This document shows positions 40,045 through 50,147 of a stretch of 64,000 nucleotides of DNA, in pieces. How positions within the stretch are numbered: the stretch's first letter is position 1; each line of letters begins with the position of its first letter. The position numbers were made by a program, and so were the translations under genes. The stretch is from Stutzerimonas stutzeri (GTDB lineage: Bacteria > Pseudomonadota > Gammaproteobacteria > Pseudomonadales > Pseudomonadaceae). The notes beneath the pieces were generated by a model. It had not been told where the DNA came from. It did not search any database and saw nothing but the letters and a program-made list of their open reading frames with translations. The stretch spans positions 99,049 to 163,048 of the forward strand of contig NZ_JAMOII010000007.1 in NCBI RefSeq assembly GCF_024448985.1, in the 5' to 3' direction.

Positions 40045-40851
40045 TCAGGTTCTGCTCTTGTTACGCTTCTTCTCCGCCAGCGCAGCCATCTCATCATAGA
40101 TGGCCTGCGGGTTCTGCTGCTTGATCTTCCAGGCCATGCGTCCTTCATCGTGCGGCAGAATCATAAACACGCCTTCTGCGACCTGCCGATACATATAGTC
40201 GGCGATATCCGCGGCTGTGATCGGCGATGCTTCGAGTAGCTTGCTGATCTGCGCCTTCATGTTCGGCGTCGGCCCGCGATAGGAATCCATCAAGTTGGTC
40301 TGGAAGAACGACGGACAGACCACATGAACGCCCACTTCCTGCTGCTTCAGTTCGACCAGCAGACTTTCCGACAACGCCACCACGCCGGCCTTGGCCACGT
40401 TGTAGTTGCTCATGCCTGGCGCCTGCATCAGCGCGGCCATGGAGGCGATGTTGATGATCTTGCCGCGGCTCTTCTGCACCAGCGGCAGGAACGCCTTGCA
40501 GCCCTTGACCACGCCCATCAGGTTGATTGCGATTTGCCAGTCCCAATCCTCCAGTGACAACTCCTCGAAGAAACCGCCGGACGCAACACCGGCATTGTTG
40601 ACCACCACGTCGATACCGCCGAGCTTGCTCTCGCAAGCCTGCGCCAGTGCAGTCAGCTGACTGTAGTCGCGCACGTCGCAGCGCTGGGTGAAACCGTCCC
40701 CTCCCACTTCGCGCACCATTTTTAGAGTCTCTGCCAGACCAGCCTCGTTGACGTCGGAGAGCGCCAACTGCCAGCCCTCACGCGCCCAGCGCAGGGCGAT
40801 TTCACGACCCAGGCCGGAACCGGCACCCGTGACCATCATGCGGTTCTGCAT
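40045..40851 (-). CDS. Short-chain dehydrogenase/reductase
   Basis: A 268-residue classical SDR: cofactor loop TGAGSGLG near residues 8-15, NNAG near 88-91, catalytic YNVAK after a Ser-rich strand (INIASMAAL). Asp37-type acidic residue after strand 2 (LALSDVNEAG) favours NAD(H). The basic C terminus (EKKRNKSRT) is unusual but short. Substrate unknown. Confidence 0.82.
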   Translation of the reverse strand: MQNRMMVTGAGSGLGREIALRWAREGWQLALSDVNEAGLAETLKMVREVGGDGFTQRCDVRDYSQLTALAQACESKLGGIDVVVNNAGVASGGFFEELSLEDWDWQIAINLMGVVKGCKAFLPLVQKSRGKIINIASMAALMQAPGMSNYNVAKAGVVALSESLLVELKQQEVGVHVVCPSFFQTNLMDSYRGPTPNMKAQISKLLEASPITAADIADYMYRQVAEGVFMILPHDEGRMAWKIKQQNPQAIYDEMAALAEKKRNKSRT

Positions 40852-41004
40852 CGTTGTTGCCTTCTTGTTCGTTGAGTTGCAACGAGTCTAGCGAAAGCCG
40901 AGGCGCGCACCGGCCTCTATCGAAATGCTGAATGACGAGCATGTTCCGAGTCCGATTGACGCGGCCGATAGCCAGCCAGAGCTCTTTTGCCCGTACCGAA
41001 ACGA

Positions 41005-41031
41005 CGAAGGGCAGCCCTTGGCTGCCCTTCG
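41005..41031 (-). terminator. Intrinsic terminator of the actP operon
   Basis: A perfect 12-bp stem CGAAGGGCAGCC / GGCTGCCCTTCG with a 3-base loop, 20 bases after the actP stop, followed on the minus strand by TCGTTTCGG. Confidence 0.65.
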
Positions 41032-41050
41032 TTCAATGCTCGATCAGCTA

Positions 41051-42706
41051 TCAGTGAGCAACTGCACCACTGGAACCCAGACCGGTCTGCGACCGTACGA
41101 ACTGCGAGAAGAAACGCTCGCGTTCGAGACCTGCTGACTTGGACTTATCAGTGATCGAGAAGAACCAGATCCCCACGAACGCGACGATCATCGAGAACAG
41201 CGCTGGATACTTGTAGGGGAAGATAGCCTCGGCATAGCCGAACACATCGACCCATACGGTCGGACTGATGATGGTCAGCACCAGCGCAGTAAGCAGCCCC
41301 AGCGAGCCACCGACCAGCGCTCCGCGGGTGCTAAGACCTTTCCAGTACATGGAAAGGAACAGTACCGGGAAGTTGCAGCTGGCCGCGATCGAGAACGCCA
41401 GACCCACCATGAACGCGATGTTCTGCTTCTCGAAGATGATGCCCAGCAGAATCGCCACGACGCCCAGAGTCAGAGTGGTGATCTTGGTGACGCGCATTTC
41501 ATCTTCTTCCTTCGCCTTGCCCTTCTTGATCACGCAGGCATAAAGGTCATGGGAAACCGCCGAGGCGCCCGCCAGGGTTAGGCCGGCCACGACCGCGAGA
41601 ATGGTCGCGAAAGCTACAGCGGAGATGAAGCCAAGGAACAGATTGCCGCCAACGGCGTTGGCCAAGTGGATGGCTACCATGTTGGTGCCGCCGACGATGG
41701 CGCCCGCGGCGTCCTTGAATTCGGGGTTGGTGCTGACCAGCAGGATCGCGCCGAAACCGATGATGAAGGTCAGGATGTAGAAGTAGCCGATAAAACCGGT
41801 GGCGTAGAACACGCTCTTGCGCGCTTCCTTGGCGTCGGCGACGGTGAAAAAGCGCATCAGGATATGCGGCAGACCAGCGGTACCAAACATCAGCGCCAGG
41901 CCGAGAGAGATTGCGGAGATCGGGTCCGAAACCAATCCGCCAGGGCTCATGATCGCTGCGCCCTTCTCGTGAATACTCACGGCCTCGGCGAACAGGCTGC
42001 CGAAATCGAAGTTAACCGCTTTCATCACCATGATCGCCATGAAGCTGGCGCCGGAGAGCAGCAGAACCGCCTTGATGATCTGCACCCAGGTGGTCGCCAG
42101 CATGCCGCCGAACAACACATACATGACCATCAGTACGCCTACCAGAACAACCGCGACGTAATAGTCGAGGCCGAACAACAGCTGGATCAGCTTGCCGGCA
42201 CCGACCATTTGCGCGATCAGGTAGAAGGCCACCACGATTAGCGAACCGAACGCGGAGAGAATGCGAATCTGGGTTTGGCCGAGACGGTAGGACGCCACGT
42301 CGGAAAAGGTGAACTTGCCCAGATTTCGCAGGCGTTCGGCCATCAGGAAAAGAATGATGGGCCAGCCGACCAGGAAGCCGATGGAGTAGATCAAACCATC
42401 GTAGCCACTGGTGTAAACCAGCGCAGAAATGCCCAGGAAAGACGCCGCCGACATGAAGTCACCGGCAATCGCCAAGCCGTTCTGGAAGCCGGTGATGCTG
42501 CCGCCGGCGGTGTAGTAATCGGAGGTGGATGTGTTGCGTTTGGCGGCCCACTTGGTGATACCCATGGTGAACACGATGAACGCAACGAACATGGCAATCG
42601 CTGTGTAGTTGACGCCCTGCTTCTGCACTTCGCCGGTCAGGGCGTCGGCCATCAGCAAGGGCGAGGCGAGCAGCAGAGCGGCTGCCAGCAATGGACGCAC
42701 AATCAT
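41051..42706 (-). CDS. actP: Cation/acetate symporter ActP
   Basis: A 551-residue SSS-family symporter for acetate and other short acids. It has an N-terminal hydrophobic leader ([16 protein letters not shown]), the family pattern [29 protein letters not shown], and [15 protein letters not shown] 42706 overlaps the DUF485 stop by four bases, the usual coupling of this pair (yjcH-actP in E. coli). The longer upstream reading runs through the DUF485 gene in another frame and is rejected. Confidence 0.93.
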   Translation of the reverse strand: MIVRPLLAAALLLASPLLMADALTGEVQKQGVNYTAIAMFVAFIVFTMGITKWAAKRNTSTSDYYTAGGSITGFQNGLAIAGDFMSAASFLGISALVYTSGYDGLIYSIGFLVGWPIILFLMAERLRNLGKFTFSDVASYRLGQTQIRILSAFGSLIVVAFYLIAQMVGAGKLIQLLFGLDYYVAVVLVGVLMVMYVLFGGMLATTWVQIIKAVLLLSGASFMAIMVMKAVNFDFGSLFAEAVSIHEKGAAIMSPGGLVSDPISAISLGLALMFGTAGLPHILMRFFTVADAKEARKSVFYATGFIGYFYILTFIIGFGAILLVSTNPEFKDAAGAIVGGTNMVAIHLANAVGGNLFLGFISAVAFATILAVVAGLTLAGASAVSHDLYACVIKKGKAKEEDEMRVTKITTLTLGVVAILLGIIFEKQNIAFMVGLAFSIAASCNFPVLFLSMYWKGLSTRGALVGGSLGLLTALVLTIISPTVWVDVFGYAEAIFPYKYPALFSMIVAFVGIWFFSITDKSKSAGLERERFFSQFVRSQTGLGSSGAVAH

Positions 42707-43020
42707 TTTTGCTGAGCCTCGTTGAGGATTTCCTGGTTGATGCGATCGAATTCGCCATTGGCACGCTGGACATAAACGCCAGTGAGGATGAACGCCATGA
42801 AGATCACACCGACGCCCACCGGAATACCCCAGGTAGTGACAGTATCGGCGGCAAGCGGCACGCCGAGGATCGCTGGCTCGAAGGCGATCAGCAGGATGAA
42901 GGCGAGATATGCGCCCAGCATGACGGCCGATAGCAGCCAGGCGAAGCGGCCGCGCTTTGCGACCAGTTCCTGGAAACGCGGATTGGCATAGATCTGCCGA
43001 TAGATATTTTCGTTGCTCAT
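42703..43020 (-). CDS. DUF485 membrane protein (YjcH-like)
   Basis: A 105-residue protein with two membrane helices (~27-50 and ~65-88) and the DUF485 start motif ([24 protein letters not shown]). It overlaps actP by four bases and is a conserved companion of that transporter. It probably assists ActP; the mechanism is unknown. Confidence 0.88.
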   Translation of the reverse strand: MSNENIYRQIYANPRFQELVAKRGRFAWLLSAVMLGAYLAFILLIAFEPAILGVPLAADTVTTWGIPVGVGVIFMAFILTGVYVQRANGEFDRINQEILNEAQQK

Positions 43021-43241
43021 TTACTGTCTCCACACGATCACCGCCACTGATGAGGCGGGGCGGCTACTTTAGGGCCCGACAGACCGAACACCACCCGACC
43101 AAAGTCTGGTTTTTATTTCCGAAACGGCCGGAATAGACGGCTTGCGGCAAGCTCGTCGACACGAATAGAGCCGATCTATGCGGCTCATCAAGCACGACGA
43201 TTTTCAAAACCAGCGTGGCGAAGCGAGACTTCAATTCAACA

Positions 43242-43254
43242 GAGAATCATTCTC
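43242..43254. promoter_or_regulatory. Fur-box-like palindrome before the DUF2061 gene
   Basis: GAGAATCATTCTC, an odd palindrome 21 bases before the DUF2061 ATG. Over 17 aligned positions about 12 agree with the Fur consensus. Tentative. Confidence 0.3.
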
Positions 43255-43275
43255 GACCGCATTTGGAGATCTACC

Positions 43276-43500
43276 ATGACCAAGACCGTGACCTTCACGC
43301 TGATGCACTTTTGTATTGCCTTCGCGGTGACCTATGCCTTGACCGGTAGTCTCGCAGCGGGCGGTCTGGTGGCAGCCATCGAACCCATCTGCAACTCGGT
43401 CGGCTTCTACTTCCACGAGAAAATCTGGCAGCGTTTGGAAAAGCGCCAGACGCCTCGTGAGCCGATTCCCGCTCACGCCTGGTTGCATCATCAGGCCTGA
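43276..43500 (+). CDS. DUF2061 small membrane protein
   Basis: A 74-residue protein with two hydrophobic segments (MHFCIAFAVTYALTG; GGLVAAIEPICNSVGFYFHEKIW), matching DUF2061. TTGGAG precedes the ATG. Function unknown. It stands alone. Confidence 0.82.
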   Translation: MTKTVTFTLMHFCIAFAVTYALTGSLAAGGLVAAIEPICNSVGFYFHEKIWQRLEKRQTPREPIPAHAWLHHQA

Positions 43501-43761
43501 ACGAATGCACTAGACACGCGCCCGATCCGAGCCGTTTGCATCGGCTCGCTTCTCCCATAAGCTCTCCATACTCTGCAAAGAAGTCTGCAACCGCCCGGCT
43601 TGCTTGTGGTCAATGGCTAACGCGCCATGCCTTTCGCGGCACTCCCTTGCCGGAAAGATGACGGCGGCATGCGGCTGCGGCTTCATCTGTCAACCTCGAA
43701 GCCGATCCCCCAATGTTTGAAGTTTGCCGGCCGTCCAAGCCAGCTAAGGAGAGCTCTCTAC

Positions 43762-45054
43762 ATGCGATTGCTGCTGTGCTTGATCGCGCTGCTTACACTG
43801 GCCGTCGCGCCTGTCCAAGCAGCGGATATCAGCGTCGAGGCGTATGGCTACCCTTTGAGCAACCCCTTCGAAGCGACCATCGCCACGACCCCCGTGGCGC
43901 TGCGCGCCGAAGTACCCAGCGATGACGACATCGATCAAGCTGACTTTCGCCTGCGCCTGCGTCCCGAACGGGAATTCATCCTTCCGGAAAATTTCTGGGC
44001 AGTGACGCGGCTAACCTACCGTTTGGCGCGGCAACCTGGCCCTGCCCCGCTGATGTTCATTATCTCGGGCACCGGCGCGAGCTACGCGGCGGCGAAAGCC
44101 GAGTCGCTGAAGCGATTGTTCTACGGGGCCGGATATCACGTGGTGCAACTGTCTTCGCCAACCAGCTTCGACTTCATCGCCGCTGCCTCACGTTACGCCA
44201 CCCCCGGCTACAGCCCTGACGATGCCAAGGACATGTATCGAGTCATGCAGGCCGTCCGTGCGCAACAGCACGACCTGCCGGTCACCGAGTTCCATCTCAC
44301 CGGCTACAGCCTCGGCGCGCTCAACGCAGCCTTTGTCAGCAAGCTCGACGAGACGCGGCAGAGCTTGAATTTCAAGCGGGTGCTTATGCTCAACCCGCCG
44401 GTCAATCTTTACACCTCGATCAACAATCTGGACAAGCTGGTGCAAACCCAAGTCGAGGCGATCGACAGCACCACTACGTTTTACCAAGTCATTCTGGAAA
44501 AGCTCGCCCGCTACTATCGGCAAAAAGGCGCGATCAACCTCGATGAAGCCTTGCTGTTCGATTTCCAGCAATCGGCCCTGCGGCTGACCGACGAGCAAAT
44601 GGCGATGCTGGTCGGCTCGGTGTTCCGTTTCTCAGCTGCCGATATCGTTTTTACATCCGATCTGATCAACCGCCGGGGACTGATCGTACCGCCCGGCTAC
44701 CCGATCGACGAGGGCACCAGCCTTGAGCCCTTCTTCCGCCGCGCCCTGCTCTGCGACTTCGATTGCTACATGACCGAGCAACTCATTCCCATGTGGCGAG
44801 CCCAGCAGGATGGCGGAAGCCTGACGCAACTGGTGCAACAGGTCAGCCTGTATGCGCTGGAAGATTATCTGCGTGACAGCCCGAAAATCGGCGTCATGCA
44901 CAACGCTGACGACATCATTCTGGGTGCCGGCGATCTCGGCTTCCTGCGCCGGACGTTTGGCGAGCGCATGACGCTTTACCCGCGCGGAGGCCATTGCGGC
45001 AATCTCGATTACCGGGTCAATGCTCAAGACATGCTGGAGTTCTTCCGTGGCTAA
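43762..45054 (+). CDS. Exported alpha/beta-hydrolase-like protein coupled to MlaA-like gene
   Basis: A 430-residue protein with signal peptide MRLLLCLIALLTLAVAPVQA. The nucleophile elbow GYSLGALNAAF and a late histidine in RGGHCGNLDYR indicate an alpha/beta hydrolase; a candidate acid is in NADDIILG. Homologues are sometimes misnamed serine/threonine kinases, but no kinase motif is present. Its stop overlaps the GTG start of the MlaA-like gene, so it is probably a periplasmic lipid-acting enzyme working with it; that is inference. ATG 43762 was chosen because it starts the signal peptide. Confidence 0.75.
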   Translation: MRLLLCLIALLTLAVAPVQAADISVEAYGYPLSNPFEATIATTPVALRAEVPSDDDIDQADFRLRLRPEREFILPENFWAVTRLTYRLARQPGPAPLMFIISGTGASYAAAKAESLKRLFYGAGYHVVQLSSPTSFDFIAAASRYATPGYSPDDAKDMYRVMQAVRAQQHDLPVTEFHLTGYSLGALNAAFVSKLDETRQSLNFKRVLMLNPPVNLYTSINNLDKLVQTQVEAIDSTTTFYQVILEKLARYYRQKGAINLDEALLFDFQQSALRLTDEQMAMLVGSVFRFSAADIVFTSDLINRRGLIVPPGYPIDEGTSLEPFFRRALLCDFDCYMTEQLIPMWRAQQDGGSLTQLVQQVSLYALEDYLRDSPKIGVMHNADDIILGAGDLGFLRRTFGERMTLYPRGGHCGNLDYRVNAQDMLEFFRG

Positions 45055-45817
45055 ATGTCATTTGTTTGCATTGCTGTTCCTGGCCAGCGGCATCGCCCAT
45101 GCACAGACGCCGGTCCCCGACGAGGACGGCTTTACCCATCCGCTGAGCAATCTTAAATTCAATCCTGGACTGGATCAGCGTGAGTTCGAGCGCGCAACCT
45201 TCGAGGCGCTGGATATCCACGATCCCTGGGAATCGCTGAACCGGCGCATGTACTACTTCAACTACCGCCTGGATCAGTGGGTGATGTTGCCGGCGGTACG
45301 CGGCTACCGCTATGTCACGCCGAGGATCGTTCGCACCGGCGTGAGCAACTTTTTCAGCAACCTTGGCGAGATCCCGACGCTATTCAACAGCGTCGCGCAA
45401 CTCAAAGGTCAGCGGGCCATGAGCACCACGGCACGCTTGCTGTTCAACACCATCATTGGTGTTGGCGGCATTTGGGACCCGGCGACCCGCATGGGCCTGC
45501 CGCGCTATAACGAGGACTTCGGCCAGACGCTCGGCTTTTATGGCGTCCCACATGGCCCTTATCTGATCCTACCCGCGCTCGGGCCTTCCAATCTCCGAGA
45601 CACCGCCGGGCAGGTGATGGACTTCGGCGTGGAGCGCCAAGTCGACTATCTCGACTATGCCGAAGCCAGCGGCGGCGAATTCGGCGTTACCGCGCTACGG
45701 CTGATCGACATCCGCCACACCACCAGCCTTCGCTACGGGCAGCTCAATTCGCCGTTCGAATATGAAAAGGTCCGCTACGTCTACACCCGAGCCCGGGAAC
45801 TGCAGATTGGCGAGTGA
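45047..45817 (+). CDS. MlaA (VacJ) family protein
   Basis: A 256-residue MlaA-family protein. MlaA removes misplaced phospholipids from the outer leaflet of the outer membrane. Family blocks: DPWESLNRRMYYFNYRLDQW, GVSNFFSNLGEIPTLFNS, FGQTLGFYGVPHGPYLILP. I chose GTG 45047 (CTGGAG upstream), which gives a clean signal peptide ending AHA; ATG 45020 would add nine residues before it. There is no lipobox cysteine, unlike the E. coli lipoprotein, so it may be a soluble or differently anchored paralogue. The start overlaps the hydrolase gene by eight bases. Confidence 0.85.
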   Translation: MAKCHLFALLFLASGIAHAQTPVPDEDGFTHPLSNLKFNPGLDQREFERATFEALDIHDPWESLNRRMYYFNYRLDQWVMLPAVRGYRYVTPRIVRTGVSNFFSNLGEIPTLFNSVAQLKGQRAMSTTARLLFNTIIGVGGIWDPATRMGLPRYNEDFGQTLGFYGVPHGPYLILPALGPSNLRDTAGQVMDFGVERQVDYLDYAEASGGEFGVTALRLIDIRHTTSLRYGQLNSPFEYEKVRYVYTRARELQIGE

Positions 45818-45907
45818 TCGAATCAATAGATAATAACCTCGGAAATTTCGCATCAATCAATCGCCTGGGTCGCAGTAATCTTCACTTAACCTTCTTGGAG
45901 ATATGCC

Positions 45908-46753
45908 ATGCCCATGCGCGAGATTCTTGAAATCAGCACCGGTCGCGCCACCTCCGATGGCGCCGGTGTCAGCCTGACCCGTTTGTTCGGCGGTGACGTA
46001 GCGGAGCGATTCGATCCGTTCTTGATGCTCGACGAGTTCGGCTCCGACAACCCTGACGAGTACATCGCCGGCTTCCCACCACACCCGCACCGCGGCTTCG
46101 AGACCGTGACCTACATGATCGAGGGCCGCATGCGCCACGAAGATCATCTTGGCAATGTCGGGCTGCTCGAAAACGGCGGCGTGCAATGGATGACTGCGGC
46201 ACGCGGCGTGATCCACAGCGAAATGCCGCAACAAGAAGCAGGCTTGATGCGCGGCTTCCAGCTGTGGCTGAACCTGCCGGCGAAAAGCAAGATGGGCGAT
46301 CCGGGTTATAGGGACTTCACGCCAGCAGAAATTCCACACGTAACCCTGCACAGCGGCATCGAAGCGGTGGTCATTGCCGGGCGGTTCCGGGCCGAAGGGG
46401 TGGATCAATCAGGCGCCGTGCAACGACCGGATACCCAACCGCAGTTGTTCGATCTGCATCTGCCCGCCGGCAGCCAACTCAATCCGCAGCTGGTCGATGG
46501 CCACCGGCTGATCCTGTACGTATACGAAGGCGAGATTGAGGTCGCCGGGAAGCGCTTGGACAAGAACCAGCTGGCCAGGCTCTCCGATCAGGGCGAACTG
46601 CAGCTGAAAGCCGGCACTGGCGCGCGCGTACTACTGCTGGCCGGCAAACCGATCGGCGAGCCGATCGTCCAGTACGGCCCGTTCGTAATGAACAGCCGCG
46701 AGGAAATCGAGCAGGCCCTGCGCGACTTCCGCGACGGCGTTCTTACGGAGTGA
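45908..46753 (+). CDS. Pirin family protein
   Basis: A 281-residue bicupin pirin. The metal-site pattern HPHRGFETVTYMIEGRMRHEDHLG and IHSEMP (two His early, His and Glu later) is intact, as in E. coli YhhW, which has quercetinase activity. A GGAG site precedes the ATG. Its tail overlaps the convergent acyltransferase gene by 11 bases. Confidence 0.88.
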   Translation: MPMREILEISTGRATSDGAGVSLTRLFGGDVAERFDPFLMLDEFGSDNPDEYIAGFPPHPHRGFETVTYMIEGRMRHEDHLGNVGLLENGGVQWMTAARGVIHSEMPQQEAGLMRGFQLWLNLPAKSKMGDPGYRDFTPAEIPHVTLHSGIEAVVIAGRFRAEGVDQSGAVQRPDTQPQLFDLHLPAGSQLNPQLVDGHRLILYVYEGEIEVAGKRLDKNQLARLSDQGELQLKAGTGARVLLLAGKPIGEPIVQYGPFVMNSREEIEQALRDFRDGVLTE

Positions 46754-47693
46754 TCGGCTTCTTCGGCAACTTGCGGTAAAGGCTAGGCTCACCCTCTGGA
46801 CGGGTCTTGAAGCGACGGTGGGCCCACAAATATTGCTCGGGATGCTGCCGCACCGCGTCCTCCACCCACTCGTTGATGCGCCGGCAATCGGCCTCCTCGC
46901 TTTCACCCGGGAAATCAACCAGCGGTGGGTGGATGACCAATCTGTAGCCGGAGCCATCGGCGAGCCGCGTCTGCGTATACGGCACGACACGTGCCTTGCC
47001 CAGGCGGGCGAACTTGGTGGTGGCGGTCACGGTTGCGGCATTGATACCGAACCAGGGGACGAAAAGACTCTGCTTGCGCCCATAATCCTGGTCCGGCGCG
47101 TACCAGATCGCTCGACCGGCGCGCAGCACCTTGAGCATCGCGCGGACGTCTTCACGCTCAATGGCGCTAGCGTCGAGATTGTGCCGCTCCCGCCCGCGTC
47201 GCTGGACGAAATCGAACACCGCATTCTTGTGCTCGCGATACATGCCATCGATGGTGTGACGCTGACTCAGCAAGGCCGCACCGATTTCCAGCGTAGTGAA
47301 ATGCAGCGCCATCAGAATCACGCCCTGCCCCTCAGCCTGGGCCTGCTGCAGGTGCTCGAGACCCTCAACATGCGCCAGCTTTTGCAGCCGTTCCTTGGGC
47401 CACCACCAGCTCATGGCCATTTCGAAGAAGGCGATACCGGTCGAGGCGAAGTTCTCGCGCAGCAGTCGCTCGCGCTGCTTGTCGTTCATTTCGGAGAAAC
47501 ACAACTGCAGGTTGCGCCGAGCGATGTGCCGCCTGGAACGGGCAACCCGATACATCAATGCACCGAGGCCGCGCCCAAGAATCAGCAGAACGCGGTAAGG
47601 CAGCTGCACCACCAGCCACAGCAAAGCCAGGCCCAGCCACAGCAGCCAGAAACGCGGATGAAGAAAGGATGCGCGAAAACGAGGACGATCCAT
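46743..47693 (-). CDS. htrB: Lipid A late acyltransferase (LpxL/HtrB family)
   Basis: A 316-residue inner-membrane acyltransferase that adds a secondary acyl chain to lipid A. One N-terminal helix (FWLLWLGLALLWLVVQLPY) is followed by the catalytic H-x4-E in ALHFTTLEIGAALL and the later APDQDYGRKQSLFVPWFG block. ATG 47693 (MDRPRF) is preferred; a start ten codons earlier is possible. The gene has a 330-bp inverted-repeat element 34 bases ahead of its start, in the divergent region with minC. Confidence 0.9.
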   Translation of the reverse strand: MDRPRFRASFLHPRFWLLWLGLALLWLVVQLPYRVLLILGRGLGALMYRVARSRRHIARRNLQLCFSEMNDKQRERLLRENFASTGIAFFEMAMSWWWPKERLQKLAHVEGLEHLQQAQAEGQGVILMALHFTTLEIGAALLSQRHTIDGMYREHKNAVFDFVQRRGRERHNLDASAIEREDVRAMLKVLRAGRAIWYAPDQDYGRKQSLFVPWFGINAATVTATTKFARLGKARVVPYTQTRLADGSGYRLVIHPPLVDFPGESEEADCRRINEWVEDAVRQHPEQYLWAHRRFKTRPEGEPSLYRKLPKKPITP

Positions 47694-47727
47694 CGGCAAG
47701 CCCGAACCGGTAAAAGCGCGCATTTTA

Positions 47728-48057
47728 GGGTCTGTTGACGTTTCGTCGCTAGCCGCGTTGCTGCGCCAAGTGTCGCCAGGCCGGGCGGCGTTCCGCAAGG
47801 CGCGGGGTGCAGGTAATGGTTGTTCCCGTGGCAAATCCCGCAACGCCGCATGGCGACATTTGCCGCGCAACCCTTCGGGCCGGGCCTGTTTTTGCGCGAT
47901 GCGGCGTTATTCGTCGTTCATTTGGAACAACCAAACGTCTCTCCTCATGCGATCCCCATGGATGGGGTGAATGCCGCAGGCCCGCCGGGAGCGGGCGCGG
48001 CCTGGCCTCGCGCAAAACAGGCTTCGGCGCGGCCGCGAACGAAACGTCAACAGACCC
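47728..48057. mobile_element. 330-bp element with perfect 19-bp terminal inverted repeats (MITE-like, family C)
   Basis: GGGTCTGTTGACGTTTCGT at 47728-47746 and its exact inverse at 48039-48057. The inside is GC-rich, with no convincing gene, so it is probably non-autonomous. It fills most of the 521-base gap between the divergent htrB and minC genes and must lie across or beside both promoters. Its ends (CAACAGACCC outward) resemble those of the 140-bp element at 11988-12127 (CAACAGCCTG). No clear target duplication was seen. Confidence 0.7.
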
Positions 48058-48214
48058 AAAGCCCTTGCGGCAAAAATTGCCGGAGCGGGACTTGACCACA
48101 GCGGGATGGTCGCTCGGCTTGCCGTTGCTTTTTCTTTTCCATTGGCCGCTTGTGGCTTGCAGCTCAACGCCTCCCCCGCTATAAGTCCTCGCCATTTACC
48201 GTAGCGGGCAGACC

Positions 48215-48946
48215 ATGAGCCAAGCCGACCTTTCCGATCAAGCCCCCGTGTTCCAGCTCAAGGGCAGCATGCTTGCCATTACCGTGCTGGAGCTAGTGCA
48301 AAACGACCTGGAACGCCTCGATCGTCAGCTGACAGTGAAGGTCGAGCAGGCGCCGGATTTCTTCAATAACACGCCGCTGGTCCTCGCGCTGGACAAACTG
48401 CCCACCGATTGCGATCTCAATCTTCCGGCCCTGATTGCGCTGTGCCGCAAGCACGGCCTGCGCACCCTGGCGCTGCGTGCCGGCGACCCTCAGATCATCG
48501 AGGCGGCGGCCGCGCTTGACCTTCCCGTATTGCCACCGTCCGGTGCAAAAGAGCGCAAGCTAGACCTCGCCAGCAAAACGACGACGGCACCGGCCAAACC
48601 CGCCGAACCGACCTATCGCCCTACCCGCGTAATCACTACACCGATCCGCGGCGGCCAACAGGTCTATGCCCAAGGCGGCGATCTGATTGTGCTGGCGGCC
48701 GTCAGCCCGGGCGCGGAACTTCTCGCCGATGGAAACATCCATGTCTACGGTCCATTGCGCGGTCGTGCCTTGGCCGGCATCAAGGGAGATACCGACGCAC
48801 GCATTTTCTGTCAGCAGCTCGCCGCCGAAATGGTTTCCATCGCCGGACATTACAAGGTCGCCGAAGACCTGCGACGCGACCCGTTATGGACCGAAGCCGT
48901 ACAGATGAAGCTATCCGGCGACGTGTTGAACATCACCCGCCTTTAA
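48215..48946 (+). CDS. minC: Septum site-determining protein MinC
   Basis: A 243-residue inhibitor of FtsZ assembly. An N-terminal FtsZ-interacting domain (~10-105) is joined by an Ala/Pro/Lys linker ([11 protein letters not shown]) to the C-terminal beta-helix domain ([26 protein letters not shown], with [13 protein letters not shown]) that dimerises and binds MinD. First gene of minCDE; an upstream element may affect its promoter. Confidence 0.95.
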   Translation: MSQADLSDQAPVFQLKGSMLAITVLELVQNDLERLDRQLTVKVEQAPDFFNNTPLVLALDKLPTDCDLNLPALIALCRKHGLRTLALRAGDPQIIEAAAALDLPVLPPSGAKERKLDLASKTTTAPAKPAEPTYRPTRVITTPIRGGQQVYAQGGDLIVLAAVSPGAELLADGNIHVYGPLRGRALAGIKGDTDARIFCQQLAAEMVSIAGHYKVAEDLRRDPLWTEAVQMKLSGDVLNITRL

Positions 48947-49037
48947 CGGATACTGCCGCGAATTTTCAAGCACCAAAACGGGGTGCCGTGAGCCGAATTG
49001 GCTACGGTCCCGACTTCCATATTTAGGGTGAATCACC

Positions 49038-49853
49038 TTGGCCAAGATCCTCGTAGTCACTTCCGGCAAGGGTGGCGTCGGTAAAACCACCTCCAGCGCC
49101 GCCATCGGTACCGGCCTCGCTCTGCGCGGCCACAAGACCGTCATCGTCGACTTCGACGTTGGCCTGCGTAATCTGGACCTCATCATGGGCTGCGAGCGCC
49201 GTGTGGTGTATGACTTCGTCAATGTCATTCAGGGCGACGCCACCCTCACCCAAGCCCTGATCAAGGACAAGCGCCTCGAAAACCTGTACGTGCTGGCCGC
49301 CAGCCAGACCCGTGACAAGGACGCTCTGACGCTAGAAGGCGTCGGCAAAGTGATCGATGAACTGGCGCAGAATTTCGAGTTCGTCATTTGCGACTCCCCG
49401 GCAGGCATCGAGAAAGGTGCTCACCTGGCAATGTATTACGCCGACGAGGCCATCGTCGTGACCAATCCTGAGGTTTCCTCGGTTCGTGACTCGGACCGCA
49501 TGCTGGGCCTGCTGGCAAGCAAGTCCCGCCGTGCCGAGAATGGTGAAGAGCCGATCAAGGAACACCTGCTACTGACCCGCTACAACCCTGAGCGCGTAGT
49601 CAAAGGCGAAATGCTCGGGGTCGAAGACGTCGAGGAAATCCTCTCGATCCGGCTGCTCGGCGTTATCCCTGAATCCCAGGCGGTACTCAAGGCATCCAAC
49701 CAGGGCGTACCGGTCATCCTCGATGACCAGAGCGATGCGGGCCAGGCGTACAGCGACGCAGTGGATCGTTTGCTGGGTAAGGAAGTGAACCATCGCTTCC
49801 TCGACGTTAAAAAGCAGGGCTTCCTGCAGCGATTGTTCGGAGGTCGCGAATGA
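49038..49853 (+). CDS. minD: Septum site-determining ATPase MinD
   Basis: A 271-residue ParA-type ATPase. Deviant Walker [11 protein letters not shown] at 10-19 and the C-terminal amphipathic membrane helix FLQRLFGG are present. The start is TTG 49038, with AGGGTG ahead and no in-frame ATG fitting the family N terminus ([12 protein letters not shown]). It carries MinC to the membrane and is driven into pole-to-pole oscillation by MinE. It overlaps minE by four bases and follows minC by 91 bases. Confidence 0.95.
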   Translation: MAKILVVTSGKGGVGKTTSSAAIGTGLALRGHKTVIVDFDVGLRNLDLIMGCERRVVYDFVNVIQGDATLTQALIKDKRLENLYVLAASQTRDKDALTLEGVGKVIDELAQNFEFVICDSPAGIEKGAHLAMYYADEAIVVTNPEVSSVRDSDRMLGLLASKSRRAENGEEPIKEHLLLTRYNPERVVKGEMLGVEDVEEILSIRLLGVIPESQAVLKASNQGVPVILDDQSDAGQAYSDAVDRLLGKEVNHRFLDVKKQGFLQRLFGGRE

Positions 49854-50107
49854 ACCTTCTCGACTTCTTTCGTGAGCGCAAGAAGAAGGAAACGCCCGCC
49901 AACATCGCCAAGGAACGCCTGCAGATCATCGTTGCGCATGAGCGCGGCCAGCGTACGCAACCGGACTATTTGCCCGCTCTACAGAAAGAGCTGGTCGAGG
50001 TGATTCGCAAGTACGTGAACATCGAAAGCGATCAGGTGCAGGTCGCACTGGAAGATCAGGGCAGCTGTTCGATCCTTGAATTGAACATTACCCTGCCGGA
50101 TCGTTAA
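49850..50107 (+). CDS. minE: Cell-division topological factor MinE
   Basis: An 85-residue protein with an N-terminal MinD-activating segment ([16 protein letters not shown], anti-MinCD region) and a C-terminal topology domain ([17 protein letters not shown]). Four-base overlap with minD, GGAGG just ahead of the ATG. Confidence 0.95.
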   Translation: MNLLDFFRERKKKETPANIAKERLQIIVAHERGQRTQPDYLPALQKELVEVIRKYVNIESDQVQVALEDQGSCSILELNITLPDR

Positions 50108-50147
50108 AAATCTGCCTGGATCTGCTGCGCGTCGGCCCTGCGGCGTT

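Noticed and set aside
41051-43033. 660-aa actP reading starting at 43033
   Set aside because: The extra N terminus is the DUF485 gene read in the wrong frame; the ATG at 42706 with a 4-base overlap is the usual coupling.
47749-48195. 148-aa minus-strand frame in the htrB-minC gap
   Set aside because: Lies almost wholly in the 330-bp inverted-repeat element; low-complexity protein with no transposase feature.
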